In this document: positions 37,193 through 45,627 of the stretch, piece after piece | Position numbering within the stretch: the first letter of the stretch is position 1 | Layout: every line of letters begins with the position of its first letter | Origin: Alphaproteobacteria bacterium | Lineage (GTDB): Bacteria > Pseudomonadota > Alphaproteobacteria > UBA8366 | Direction of reading: 5' to 3' | DNA: 64,000 nt | NCBI GenBank assembly: GCA_021774335.1 | Contig: JAJFJD010000057.1 | Span: forward strand, 1-64,000 | Position numbers and translations under genes: made by a program | The notes under the pieces: generated by a model | The model's database searches: none | What the model saw: the letters and a program-made list of their open reading frames with translations, nothing else | Told to the model about the DNA's origin: nothing

Positions 37193-37302
37193 AGCAACTT
37201 TCGGAGTATTTCCACCGGCGGCGCTTGTCAGCGGTGGCGTGAATCAACAGAATTGTTGATGAGTAGAATCGCGCCTGATCCGCAATAGGGAGAATAAACG
37301 CC

Positions 37303-37875
37303 GTGGCTACCGCTGAATACTCCGTCGAGACCCTGGTCAATGATATGCGCGCCGTCGTCGCGGATACCGACGATGACAAGAAAATCATTCAACAGGTCAT
37401 TCCGTTGGCCCAACGTATCGCCAAGGAGTCCGGATGGATTCAGGATACGTTTTACGAATGCGATCCGGATCAGGGGTTCGGCATCACCGTATTGCACGAG
37501 GAAGCGGATTATACGCTGCTGGTCGAGGCGATAGCCTGGCTTCCGGGCCGGGGCGTGGCGCCGCACGACCATCAGACCTGGGGCGTCGTCGTCGGGCTCG
37601 ATGGGGATGAAGTGAACGTAAACTGGCGCCGGGAGGATGACGGCACGAAGGTCGGCTACGCTGACCTCGCGGTGCAGAATGAAGTCTCGGTCGGTCCCGG
37701 CGAGGTTATTGCTTTCCTGCCGGACGATATTCACAGCGTCCGGAACGAGAGCGAGAAAACGTCGCTGTCGCTGCATATCTACGGCAAGACATTGGCACAT
37801 ATCGACCGCTCGGAATTCGACCCGGACGCCAAGGTTCAACGGCCCTGTCCTAAACGCATTCGCAAACAGGCGTGA
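37303..37875 (+). CDS. Cysteine-dioxygenase-like cupin protein
   Basis: A 190-residue protein of the double-stranded beta-helix family related to type I cysteine dioxygenase (COG5553-like). Predicted iron ligands are the two histidines in VAPHDHQTWGVVVGLDGDE and the histidine in PDDIHSVRNES. The substrate could be cysteine, 3-mercaptopropionate or another small thiol acid; the sequence does not decide. GTG 37303 has GGGAGA upstream. hyuB starts 37 bases downstream, which suggests one operon with the hydantoinase pair. Confidence 0.8.
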   Translation: MATAEYSVETLVNDMRAVVADTDDDKKIIQQVIPLAQRIAKESGWIQDTFYECDPDQGFGITVLHEEADYTLLVEAIAWLPGRGVAPHDHQTWGVVVGLDGDEVNVNWRREDDGTKVGYADLAVQNEVSVGPGEVIAFLPDDIHSVRNESEKTSLSLHIYGKTLAHIDRSEFDPDAKVQRPCPKRIRKQA

Positions 37876-37912
37876 CGTGAGCTGCGCCGCCATCCCGCCT
37901 GGGCGATAGGGG

Positions 37913-39928
37913 ATGCGTGACCTCGGCACGCTGGAGCTGGTGCGCGAGTCCCTCGTCGCCGTGGTCAATGAAATGCGGGCGAATGTCATCCATTCGTCCT
38001 ACTCGTCCATCATTTACGAAGGCCACGATTTTTCCTGCGCCTTGGTGACCGCGGACGGACGCCTTGTAGCGCAGTCGTTGGACGACAGCCCGATCCATAT
38101 ATTCGCGGTGCCTTACTCGACCGCGGAAGTCGTAAAGGCCTTCGGTGACGATATCCACGACGGCGATATCTTCCTGCATAACGATCCGTATACCGGTGGG
38201 ACGCACCTGAACGACGTGTTGATGCTGTATCCCGTTTTCAACGGCGATACGCTGGCGCTGTTCGTCGCGACCCGCTGCCATTGGGGCGATGTCGGCGGAA
38301 TGACGCCGGGCAGCCTGTCGGGCCGCGCAAAGGAGATTTATCAGGAAGGGCTGCGCATCACGCCGACACGCATCTGCGAGCGCGGCAAGATGAACGATGC
38401 CTACCTTACGCTCCTGTTCGACAACATGCGGGTCACCCATGAACGCAAGGGCGACTTCAACACCATGCTGGGCACCAGCCGCAAGGCCGCCGAGCATCTG
38501 GAGCGTCTATTCAGGCGGTTCGGTGGGGATGCCTTGCTCGACTCCGTCGAGGAGTTGATCGGCCGCTCGGCTGCGGTCATGCGCGAAAGTATCGCCGCCT
38601 TGCCGGACGGTGTTTACCTCGGTGAAGGGTATATCGAAGGGAACGGCAACAGTCCCGAGCCGTTGGTCGGCCGGTTGAAGCTCACCGTGGACGGCGACAC
38701 GCTGATTGCCGACTTCACCGGATCATCGCCGCAGACGGGCGGTCCAACCAATGTCGGGCCGGCGATGGCGTTCAACGGCGTCGGCAGCATCGTGAAGTCG
38801 TTCCTGGATCCGCATACGCCGGTCAACCAGGGCTCCTTTCTGCCGATCGAGGTGATTAATCCGGTAGGCAGTTTCCTCAACGCGCGGCTTCCGGCACCCT
38901 GCGGCGGTATGGTCGAATGCCGGGCTTTGATCTGCGGCCTCGTGGTGGCGGCGTTGGGGCAGGCGTCGCCGGACAAGCTGGTCGGCGACCTCAAGGGCGG
39001 GGGCAACCATGTCTATGTCTCGGGCCCGCAGCCGGATCGCGACGACATCTATCTTTGCTACGAGTATCCCGCCGGGGGTACCGGTGGCTGTAAGGGTGTC
39101 GATGGCAACCACGCGGTGCGCGCCTTTCCTGAAGGTGATTTCAACTCCGTGCAATCCGCCGAAGTGATCGAGGCGCAATGCCCGCTCCGGGTCGAGTATT
39201 ACGGACTGCGCGACGGTTCCTGCGGCGATGGGACGTTCCGCGGCGGGCTGGGGATGCGGCGCGAGATCAAGGTCCTGTCGGATACGGCCAGCTTGTCTGT
39301 CCTGTCGGATAAGAACGTCATCCCGCCGTTCGGGGTCGCCGGCGGGGGCAGCGGGGCTCCCAACCGCTTTACCGTGGTTCGCGACGGCGCGGTGATCGAG
39401 CCGTCGCCGATGCCCGGAAAGGTCGCCGGATTTGAGATGCAGGCAGGCGATGTGGTTCGAATGGAATCATCCGGCGGCGGCGGGTACGGCGACCCGCTGG
39501 AACGCGATCCGTCGCGTGTCGCCGAGGATGTCGTGCATGGCTATATTGCCGCCGCCGATGCTGAAACGCGGTATGGCGTCCGGCTCGACGGTCAATCGCG
39601 CGTCGATGCCGAGGCGACGGCAGCGAAGCGGATGGCATTACGGGCGGCGCGGGTCGCGGTCACCGTCGAAGCGGCCAATCGGGATGTTTGGGATGGGCCG
39701 CGGCGATCGATCATTATCGCACCGCCGCTTGCCGCCGACTTGGCTGTCGGACCGGGCGATATCGTCGAAATCATTGCCGAAGGCGGCGCATCGCTGCGTG
39801 GTTGGGTCAGGGTCGATCCATCGGCGCCAAAAGGGGCAATCGCGCTCGGGCCGGATGGAGTCGCCGCGCTGGCGATCCGTGTCGGCGATACGGTCCGATT
39901 CGCCCAGCTCAAGGCTGCGGCTCCGTGA
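37913..39928 (+). CDS. hyuB: Hydantoinase B/oxoprolinase family subunit
   Basis: A 671-residue subunit B of an ATP-dependent hydantoinase/5-oxoprolinase-type enzyme. Typical stretches are MRANVIHSSYSSIIYEGHDF, IFLHNDPYTGGTHLNDVLML, WGDVGGMTPGSLSGRAKEIY, FTGSSPQTGGPTNVGPAMAF and GSGAPNRFTV with ESSGGGGYGDPLERDP. These enzymes open cyclic amides or imides using ATP and act with subunit A. The gene overlaps hyuA by four bases (GTGA). The substrate is unknown. Confidence 0.92.
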   Translation: MRDLGTLELVRESLVAVVNEMRANVIHSSYSSIIYEGHDFSCALVTADGRLVAQSLDDSPIHIFAVPYSTAEVVKAFGDDIHDGDIFLHNDPYTGGTHLNDVLMLYPVFNGDTLALFVATRCHWGDVGGMTPGSLSGRAKEIYQEGLRITPTRICERGKMNDAYLTLLFDNMRVTHERKGDFNTMLGTSRKAAEHLERLFRRFGGDALLDSVEELIGRSAAVMRESIAALPDGVYLGEGYIEGNGNSPEPLVGRLKLTVDGDTLIADFTGSSPQTGGPTNVGPAMAFNGVGSIVKSFLDPHTPVNQGSFLPIEVINPVGSFLNARLPAPCGGMVECRALICGLVVAALGQASPDKLVGDLKGGGNHVYVSGPQPDRDDIYLCYEYPAGGTGGCKGVDGNHAVRAFPEGDFNSVQSAEVIEAQCPLRVEYYGLRDGSCGDGTFRGGLGMRREIKVLSDTASLSVLSDKNVIPPFGVAGGGSGAPNRFTVVRDGAVIEPSPMPGKVAGFEMQAGDVVRMESSGGGGYGDPLERDPSRVAEDVVHGYIAAADAETRYGVRLDGQSRVDAEATAAKRMALRAARVAVTVEAANRDVWDGPRRSIIIAPPLAADLAVGPGDIVEIIAEGGASLRGWVRVDPSAPKGAIALGPDGVAALAIRVGDTVRFAQLKAAAP

Positions 39929-41958
39929 CCGCGGGGAGCTATCTTGTCGGCATTGATGTCGGAGGCACCTTCACCGACGTGTTGGCGTATGACCGGTCCG
40001 ACGGCCGTATCCTGCAAGCCAAGGTGCCGTCCTTTCCCGGCGAGCAGTGGCGCGGCGTGTTGGATGCTTTGGCGGCTTTGGGGATCGACGGCTCGGCGGT
40101 GTCCGCCTTTGTGCATGGCACGACGATCGCGACGAATGCGCTATTGGAGCGTAAAGGCGCGAGGACCGGGCTCGTCACGACGGAAGGATTCCGCGACGTT
40201 CTTGAAATTGGCAAGACCCGGCGCCTGACCGGCGGCTTGTTCGATGCGGCGTGGGTCCGGCCCAGACCGATCGTCGAGCGCGAACTGCGTCTCGAGGTGC
40301 CGGAGCGTGTGGCGGCGGACGGATCGGTGCTGCGGGCCGTGTCGCAGGACGACCTTGCGCAGGTTGCCGATGTGCTGCGGAATGCCGGCATCGAGACAGT
40401 CGCAGTCTGTTTCCTTAACAGCTATCGCAACGATGAAAACGAGGCAGCGGCGGTTGAGGCGCTCCGCGCACTGTTACCCGGTATTCCGGTGTCGCAGTCC
40501 ACCGCGTTGGTCCCTGAACGCGGCGAATTCGAGCGCACGTCAACCTGCGTCCTCAACGCCTATCTCACCCCGGTGATGTCCGGTTATCTGGATACGTTGA
40601 CTGCTGCGTTGTCAGGGCGGGGATTGTCGGCGGAAGTCAATATTATGGGATCGAACGGCGGTGCGATGACGATCGCGTCCGCCGCCAAGCGTGTGGCGGG
40701 GACGTTTCTGTCGGGACCGGTCGGCGGTGTAACCGGCGTTTGCCACGTCATCTCCGCGCTCGAGATTGACGACTGCATAACCTTCGACATGGGCGGCACG
40801 AGCACCGATGTAGCGCTCATTCACGGCCGCGAACCGCGTATGTCGCATGACAATCAGATCGATGCCTATCCGCTGCAAATGCCGCAACTCGATATTCACA
40901 CCATCGGTGCCGGCGGCGGCAGCATCGTGCATGTGCTGCAGGATGGCACGTTGGAAATCGGGCCAAAGAGTGCCGGGGCCGCACCCGGTCCCGCCTGCTA
41001 TGGCCGAGGCGGTATCGAACCGACGATCTCAGACGCTAATCTCCTGCTGGGCCGATTGCCGACGGATCGGGCTCTGAGCGGCGGACTGATCCTTGACCGG
41101 GATTGCGCGGAAGCGGCGTTTCAGACGATGGCGGATGCGCTCGGCGTTGATGATGTGGTTGTCCTGGCGGATAGCGCTTTGCGGATTGCCGTTGCGAAAA
41201 TGGCAGGGGCCGTCCGCGAAGTTTCGGTCCATCGTGGTTTTGATCCGCGCGACTTTGCGCTTGTTGGTTTCGGAGGTGCTGGGCCGATGCACGTATTCCT
41301 CGTCGCTGACGAACTGGCCATCCCGAATGTCGTGATACCGCGGTTCCCTGGGCATTTGTCGGCGTTGGGTCAGATGTTGGCGGATATGCGCTGCGATTTC
41401 GTATCGGCATGGGGTGGGCGTCTGTCGTCGCTTTCCGTCGCTGCGTTGAACGCCGAGATCGATACGTTGATCCGGCGTGCGTCGGCGGCACTGACGGCGG
41501 ACGGTATTCCCGCCGAGCGTCATCGCCACACGGTGAATCTCGACATGCGCTATGTCGGGCAATCCTTCACACTGCCGACGCTTTGGTCGGATGACTATGC
41601 CGATTGGATGCCGCTGCGCGCGGCGTTCGATGCGCGTCATGCCGAGACGTTCGGATACGAAGATCAGGCGAACGACGCGGAAATCGTCAACATCCGGTTG
41701 GTGTCGATCGGTGATGTGGAGAAACCGGCGATTGGTATGGCTGACATCGCGGATGACGATCCAGTCCTGGAACGGCGGCCGGTCTGGTTCGGCGATTGGG
41801 TTGAGTGTCCGGTGTATCGCCGCGATGCGATGCCGCCTGGGTTCACCGTGATCGGGCCGGCCATCGTCGAGGAAGCCGGTGGGACCTCGGTCGTGCCGCC
41901 GCTGTGGCGATGCGAGGTTGCGGCCGACGGAGCCTTGGTGTGCGCGCGCGACGACTGA
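39925..41958 (+). CDS. hyuA: Hydantoinase A/oxoprolinase family subunit
   Basis: A 677-residue subunit A with an actin-like ATPase fold: LVGIDVGGTFTDVLAYD at the start, FVHGTTIATNALLERKGA, GPVGGVTGVCHVI, DMGGTSTDVALIHG, the GAGGGSIVHV loop and SAGAAPGPACYGRGG. Translation starts at GTG 39925, overlapping the hyuB stop; the frame open from 39688 lies inside hyuB. With HyuB it should form the ATP-dependent ring-opening enzyme. Confidence 0.92.
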   Translation: MTAGSYLVGIDVGGTFTDVLAYDRSDGRILQAKVPSFPGEQWRGVLDALAALGIDGSAVSAFVHGTTIATNALLERKGARTGLVTTEGFRDVLEIGKTRRLTGGLFDAAWVRPRPIVERELRLEVPERVAADGSVLRAVSQDDLAQVADVLRNAGIETVAVCFLNSYRNDENEAAAVEALRALLPGIPVSQSTALVPERGEFERTSTCVLNAYLTPVMSGYLDTLTAALSGRGLSAEVNIMGSNGGAMTIASAAKRVAGTFLSGPVGGVTGVCHVISALEIDDCITFDMGGTSTDVALIHGREPRMSHDNQIDAYPLQMPQLDIHTIGAGGGSIVHVLQDGTLEIGPKSAGAAPGPACYGRGGIEPTISDANLLLGRLPTDRALSGGLILDRDCAEAAFQTMADALGVDDVVVLADSALRIAVAKMAGAVREVSVHRGFDPRDFALVGFGGAGPMHVFLVADELAIPNVVIPRFPGHLSALGQMLADMRCDFVSAWGGRLSSLSVAALNAEIDTLIRRASAALTADGIPAERHRHTVNLDMRYVGQSFTLPTLWSDDYADWMPLRAAFDARHAETFGYEDQANDAEIVNIRLVSIGDVEKPAIGMADIADDDPVLERRPVWFGDWVECPVYRRDAMPPGFTVIGPAIVEEAGGTSVVPPLWRCEVAADGALVCARDD

Positions 41959-41966
41959 AGCTGGAG

Positions 41967-42524
41967 CTATCCGCGGGTAGCGCGGCGGATTCGGATGCCC
42001 ACCCGGGCGATCCCGTCGTTAATAAATCCTAGTTTCTTCGCCGCGCGCCGCGAGACGTCGATGACGCGGCCCTTGATGAACGGCCCGCGGTCATTGATGC
42101 GCAGCGTGATGGTGCGGCCGTTTCGAAGATTTGTAATGTCCACCCAGGTGTCGAAGGGCAGTGTCGGGTGCGCCGCGGTAAGCTGGTTCATATTATAGAC
42201 TTCGCCGTTGGCGGTTCGCCGGCCGTGAAACTTGCCGCCATACCAGGACGCTGTCCCGACGATGTCATATTGCGCGCCGCGTTGCTGTTTCGGCGAGACG
42301 GACGGTGCGGAACGCTCGACCGGCGGTCTGCTTGCGTAATTCTTGCTAGGAGCGGAAACATGCGGTCGGTGCGTTTCACTGCTGCCGCATGCCTGGAGCA
42401 TCAATGAGAATACGAATGCGATGAGCGCGCCGTATTTTCCAATACGGCGGGCATCGCAGTTCTTTGCGATGATTTGTTCATCCTGAAGCTCAGTTCCCAT
42501 TCGCGTGTCCGCCGCTGTCGTCAA
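41967..42524 (-). CDS. rlpA: RlpA-family septal-ring lytic transglycosylase lipoprotein
   Basis: A lipoprotein of up to 185 residues. The signal sequence (ALIAFVFSLMLQAC) ends in a lipobox; the mature part is a double-psi beta-barrel with GTASWYGGKFHGRRTANGE, LTAAHPTLPFDTWVDITNL and INDRGPFIKGRVIDVSRRAA, containing the catalytic aspartate. It cleaves peptidoglycan strands, often at division septa. No SPOR domain is fused. The start may be 42524 or the ATG at 42500. A CtrA-like box lies just upstream, which suits a cell-cycle or division role. Confidence 0.88.
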   Translation of the reverse strand: MTTAADTRMGTELQDEQIIAKNCDARRIGKYGALIAFVFSLMLQACGSSETHRPHVSAPSKNYASRPPVERSAPSVSPKQQRGAQYDIVGTASWYGGKFHGRRTANGEVYNMNQLTAAHPTLPFDTWVDITNLRNGRTITLRINDRGPFIKGRVIDVSRRAAKKLGFINDGIARVGIRIRRATRG

Positions 42525-42567
42525 TACCGAAGGCCCGATCGAGCGGGTCGACGATATCGAGGATCAC

Positions 42568-42583
42568 GTTAACATCCTGTTAA
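42568..42583 (-). promoter_or_regulatory. CtrA-like box upstream of rlpA
   Basis: On the minus strand the sequence is TTAA-CAGGATG-TTAAC, a full match to TTAA-N7-TTAAC, 44-60 bases before the rlpA start codon and in the same orientation. It is the second such site in the window. Confidence 0.55.
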
Positions 42584-42660
42584 GGCGGTAAATCCTCGCA
42601 TATGTCGGGTAAATGGCAAAGCGGTGCGCCGCCGCCAGCGGGACATTCAAGCTTTGAACG

Positions 42661-43164
42661 CTAGCCGATTTCCGCTGTGGACATGCGCCGGTCCACACCG
42701 GAATAGGGCACGTCCTGGCGCCGCCGGTCGGGTCCTACAAAGGAATCTGTCCGGACGTAGGCTCGGGGCGATTCGACGATCGCGCGAATGCGGCTGTAGA
42801 TCGACTGGGCACTTACCGGCTTGCGCAAGATCTCGTTCGCGCCGCAATCGCGCGCGTCGAGGATATGGTTCGCTTCGGCGTGGCCCGTGCAGATCACGAT
42901 TGGAATGAACGGATTTGGGCTGTCTTCTTGCCGGCGCACACTGGTCGTGAATTCCTTGCCGTTCATGGGTTTCATATTGAGATCGCACACGACGAGATCG
43001 ATGGGGATTTGCTGTAGCATCTGAAGCGCATGCTCTCCGTCGGTCGCAAATTGGAGTTTTTCTAATGAAAAATCGAGAGCTTGCAGGAGTTCACGCATTA
43101 TCTCGTGCATGAACTCGTTATCATCGACGATCAAGACGCGAAGATTGGAAAAATCAAACGCCAT
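42661..43164 (-). CDS. Response regulator, single receiver domain with C-terminal tail
   Basis: A 167-residue receiver protein: LIVDDNEFMHEIM acidic pocket, phosphoacceptor D61 in DLVVCDLNMKPMNG, and switch lysine in EILRKPVSAQS. After the receiver a 40-residue basic tail (AYVRTDSFVGPDRRRQDVPY) follows, as in receivers that couple to chemotaxis-like or c-di-GMP machinery; no known output domain. ATG 43164 is preferred over the frame opening at 43335. The neighbouring kinase at 43493 is divergent, so they could be partners sharing a promoter region. Confidence 0.85.
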   Translation of the reverse strand: MAFDFSNLRVLIVDDNEFMHEIMRELLQALDFSLEKLQFATDGEHALQMLQQIPIDLVVCDLNMKPMNGKEFTTSVRRQEDSPNPFIPIVICTGHAEANHILDARDCGANEILRKPVSAQSIYSRIRAIVESPRAYVRTDSFVGPDRRRQDVPYSGVDRRMSTAEIG

Positions 43165-43492
43165 TGGCCAATTTTGCCGCTGTTGCCAGGCTGAAAATGC
43201 CGAAGGGCCATCGAGGAGGCACGAATGTCGATGTGTGCCGGTAATACTAGGAATTCGGTCAGTATCTAGCCCATCGTCGTCGGGTTTTGCAATGGTTTCA
43301 GCAATTTCAGCGGATATGGAAATGTCTCGCCGCACTTGCCACCATTGGCGCAGCGCGCGGAATACACGATTTGCGAGTATGGATGCGCGGGATTTGGTAA
43401 CGCTTTGCGGTTCCTGCCGATTAAGGGGTTCTCAATATATCTACCGTACGTTGAGGGTGAGTTTTGCCGATCAAATCGGTTGAGATAATTGT
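43165..43492. other. Divergent promoter region between response regulator and PAS kinase
   Basis: A 328-base gap between two divergently read signalling genes. No conserved operator is visible to me, and no short gene is supportable. The region probably contains both promoters. Confidence 0.35.
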
Positions 43493-45556
43493 ATGACCTA
43501 TCGCACAGTCGATCTGGCGATCACCTTGTTGTCGGCGGAGACTCGGCCCGGAACATTCCTTCTGGAAGCCGCCGTGAAGGCGTTGGCTATTGGGTCGCAA
43601 TGCTGCGGCGTTGGGATTGCCCTATTGTCACCGGACGGCAAGACCATCGAGCTGGTCGCACACACGGTGAACGGTGCGGATCAGCCGCTTTCCAAGTTTG
43701 CCGTCGAGGATTCTGTCTGTGCCGCCCTGTACCAACCCAAGGCGGAGGGTCATTGTGAACTCATCGGCAATCTGTCTGAGCAGTTTCCCGCCGATCCGGC
43801 GACCAAAGGCGGTGATGCTGTAGGCTTCTACTATGCGCAAGTGTTTCACGACGGGATTGGGCGCCCGCTTGGACATGTTTTCGTAAGTGATAACCAGCCG
43901 CGGCAGACCGAAGACGTTCTTCGGGCTTTCTTCCGGATCGTTTGCCAGCGGATTGGCGCCGATTGCGATCGCGATCGCCTGCGCGAGCAACTAGGCAAGA
44001 GCGAAGAACGTAGCCGCCGGCTTGTCGCGACGACCGATGTCATTGCATGGGAAATGGATCTACCGAGCTGGCAGTTCACGTATGTCTCTCCGCAGGTCGA
44101 AAAACTTTTCGGATATCCGCAAGACGAATGGTATGCGGAGAATTTTTGGACCGAGAAGGTGCATGCCGAGGATCGCGATTGGGCTGTGGACTACTGCATG
44201 GCTTTGACCGCTCGATCCCAGGATCATGATTTCGAATATCGCATGATTGCCAAGGATGGACGCGTGGTTTGGGTGCGCGACATCGTGACGGTTCATTGCG
44301 ATGACGATGGTCCAAGCCTGCTCAGTGGATACCTGATCGACATCTCGACTCAGAAGGAAACCGAAGAAGCCCTGGCAAAGAGCGAGCAACGCTTCCGGGA
44401 CTTTGCGGAAGCGGCAACCGACTGGTTCTGGGAAATGGATGAGAAACTGCGGTTCAGCTATTTCTCCGAACGGTTCTTCGAGGCAAGCGGCGTTCAGCCG
44501 GTATATCTGCTGGGCAAAACGCGAAATGAGCTTCTTGCCGAGAATGACACGGTACTAGGCGGCACGACGACCGTTACCGACTGGGAGCACCATATCGCGA
44601 CGCTGGAAGCTCATCAGCCGTTCCAAGACTTCTGCCATCCGCGTCCGGATGGCAATGGCGGGTACCACTATCTATCGATCAGTGGCAAACCGGTCTTCGA
44701 CGAGATGGGTAAATTCAAAGGTTATCGCGGATCCGGAGCGAATATTACCGAAAAAGTCCGAACGGAAATGGCGTTGCGGGAGAGCGAGGCACAATTACGC
44801 CTGCAGAGCGAACGCGCCGAAGAGGCGAGCCGCGCCAAGTCGGAGTTCCTGGCCAACATGAGCCATGAAATCAGGACACCGCTGAACGCGATCCTTGGCT
44901 TTTCCGACTCCATGCATCAGCAAATTCTCGGGCCGCTGGGGTCGGACAAATATATCGAATACGCCGCGGCGATACATAGCAGCGGGCAGCATCTGCTGGA
45001 GCTGGTAAACGACGTCCTGGATCTTTCAAAGATCGAAGCCGGCCGGTTCACGCTGTCGCGCTCGTCCTTCCTGTTGAGTGATGTCGTGGATAGTTGTCTT
45101 CAGATCATTCGGGAGCGTGCGGCGAGTGCCGGTATCAGGCTCGTCGAGGAGATTCCCGAAGACCTTCTACCGGTCTTTGCCGACGAGCGCGCGATCAAGC
45201 AGGTGTTATTGAACCTGTTGTCGAACTCACTGAAATACACCGAAGAAGGCGGCGATGTGAAGGTCGTCGCGGCGGCGGATGGCGCGGATCTGAGGATTAC
45301 CGTATCCGATACGGGGATCGGCATTCCGGAATCGGAAATCAGCTATCTGACGGAAGCATTCGTGCAAGGCCGTTCGGACCAAGCCTACTTGACCAACGAG
45401 GGGACGGGACTGGGCCTCGCGATCACCGATTCCTTTGTGAAGATGCACGGCGGCACATTGTCTATCGACAGTACCGTCGGTGTTGGCACGAGCGTTGACA
45501 TCTATCTTCCGAAGGCATTGCTCGATGCTGCTTCGGGTAACCTGTCCATCGCCTGA
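43493..45556 (+). CDS. GAF/PAS sensor histidine kinase
   Basis: A 687-residue cytoplasmic kinase. Residues about 10-165 look like a GAF domain (LLEAAVKALAIGSQCCGVGI), then two PAS domains (about 175-290 beginning RRLVATTDVIAWEMD, and about 295-425 beginning FRDFAEAATDWFWEMDEKL, each with a PAC-type end), a short coiled coil, the HisKA domain with H458 in NMSHEIRTPLNAILGFS, and the ATPase domain with LLNLLSNSLKYTEEGG, VSDTGIGIPESE and NEGTGLGLAI. No membrane segment, so an internal signal such as redox or small molecule is likely. Confidence 0.92.
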   Translation: MTYRTVDLAITLLSAETRPGTFLLEAAVKALAIGSQCCGVGIALLSPDGKTIELVAHTVNGADQPLSKFAVEDSVCAALYQPKAEGHCELIGNLSEQFPADPATKGGDAVGFYYAQVFHDGIGRPLGHVFVSDNQPRQTEDVLRAFFRIVCQRIGADCDRDRLREQLGKSEERSRRLVATTDVIAWEMDLPSWQFTYVSPQVEKLFGYPQDEWYAENFWTEKVHAEDRDWAVDYCMALTARSQDHDFEYRMIAKDGRVVWVRDIVTVHCDDDGPSLLSGYLIDISTQKETEEALAKSEQRFRDFAEAATDWFWEMDEKLRFSYFSERFFEASGVQPVYLLGKTRNELLAENDTVLGGTTTVTDWEHHIATLEAHQPFQDFCHPRPDGNGGYHYLSISGKPVFDEMGKFKGYRGSGANITEKVRTEMALRESEAQLRLQSERAEEASRAKSEFLANMSHEIRTPLNAILGFSDSMHQQILGPLGSDKYIEYAAAIHSSGQHLLELVNDVLDLSKIEAGRFTLSRSSFLLSDVVDSCLQIIRERAASAGIRLVEEIPEDLLPVFADERAIKQVLLNLLSNSLKYTEEGGDVKVVAAADGADLRITVSDTGIGIPESEISYLTEAFVQGRSDQAYLTNEGTGLGLAITDSFVKMHGGTLSIDSTVGVGTSVDIYLPKALLDAASGNLSIA

Positions 45557-45580
45557 CCGAAGACGCACCCCAAACGAAAA

Positions 45581-45604
45581 CCGCCCTCTCCGAGGAGAGG
45601 GCGG
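45581..45604. terminator. Bidirectional terminator between PAS kinase and binding-protein genes
   Basis: CCGCCCTCTCC-GA-GGAGAGGGCGG, a perfect eleven-base stem. On the minus strand it is followed by TTTTCGTTT; on the plus strand by TCCTTCGTCTT. Confidence 0.85.
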
Positions 45605-45627
45605 TCCTTCGTCTTAAACCGAAATCC

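Noticed and set aside
38723..39178. Open frames opposite hyuB
   Set aside because: Shadow frames; the plus-strand hydantoinase reading is complete.
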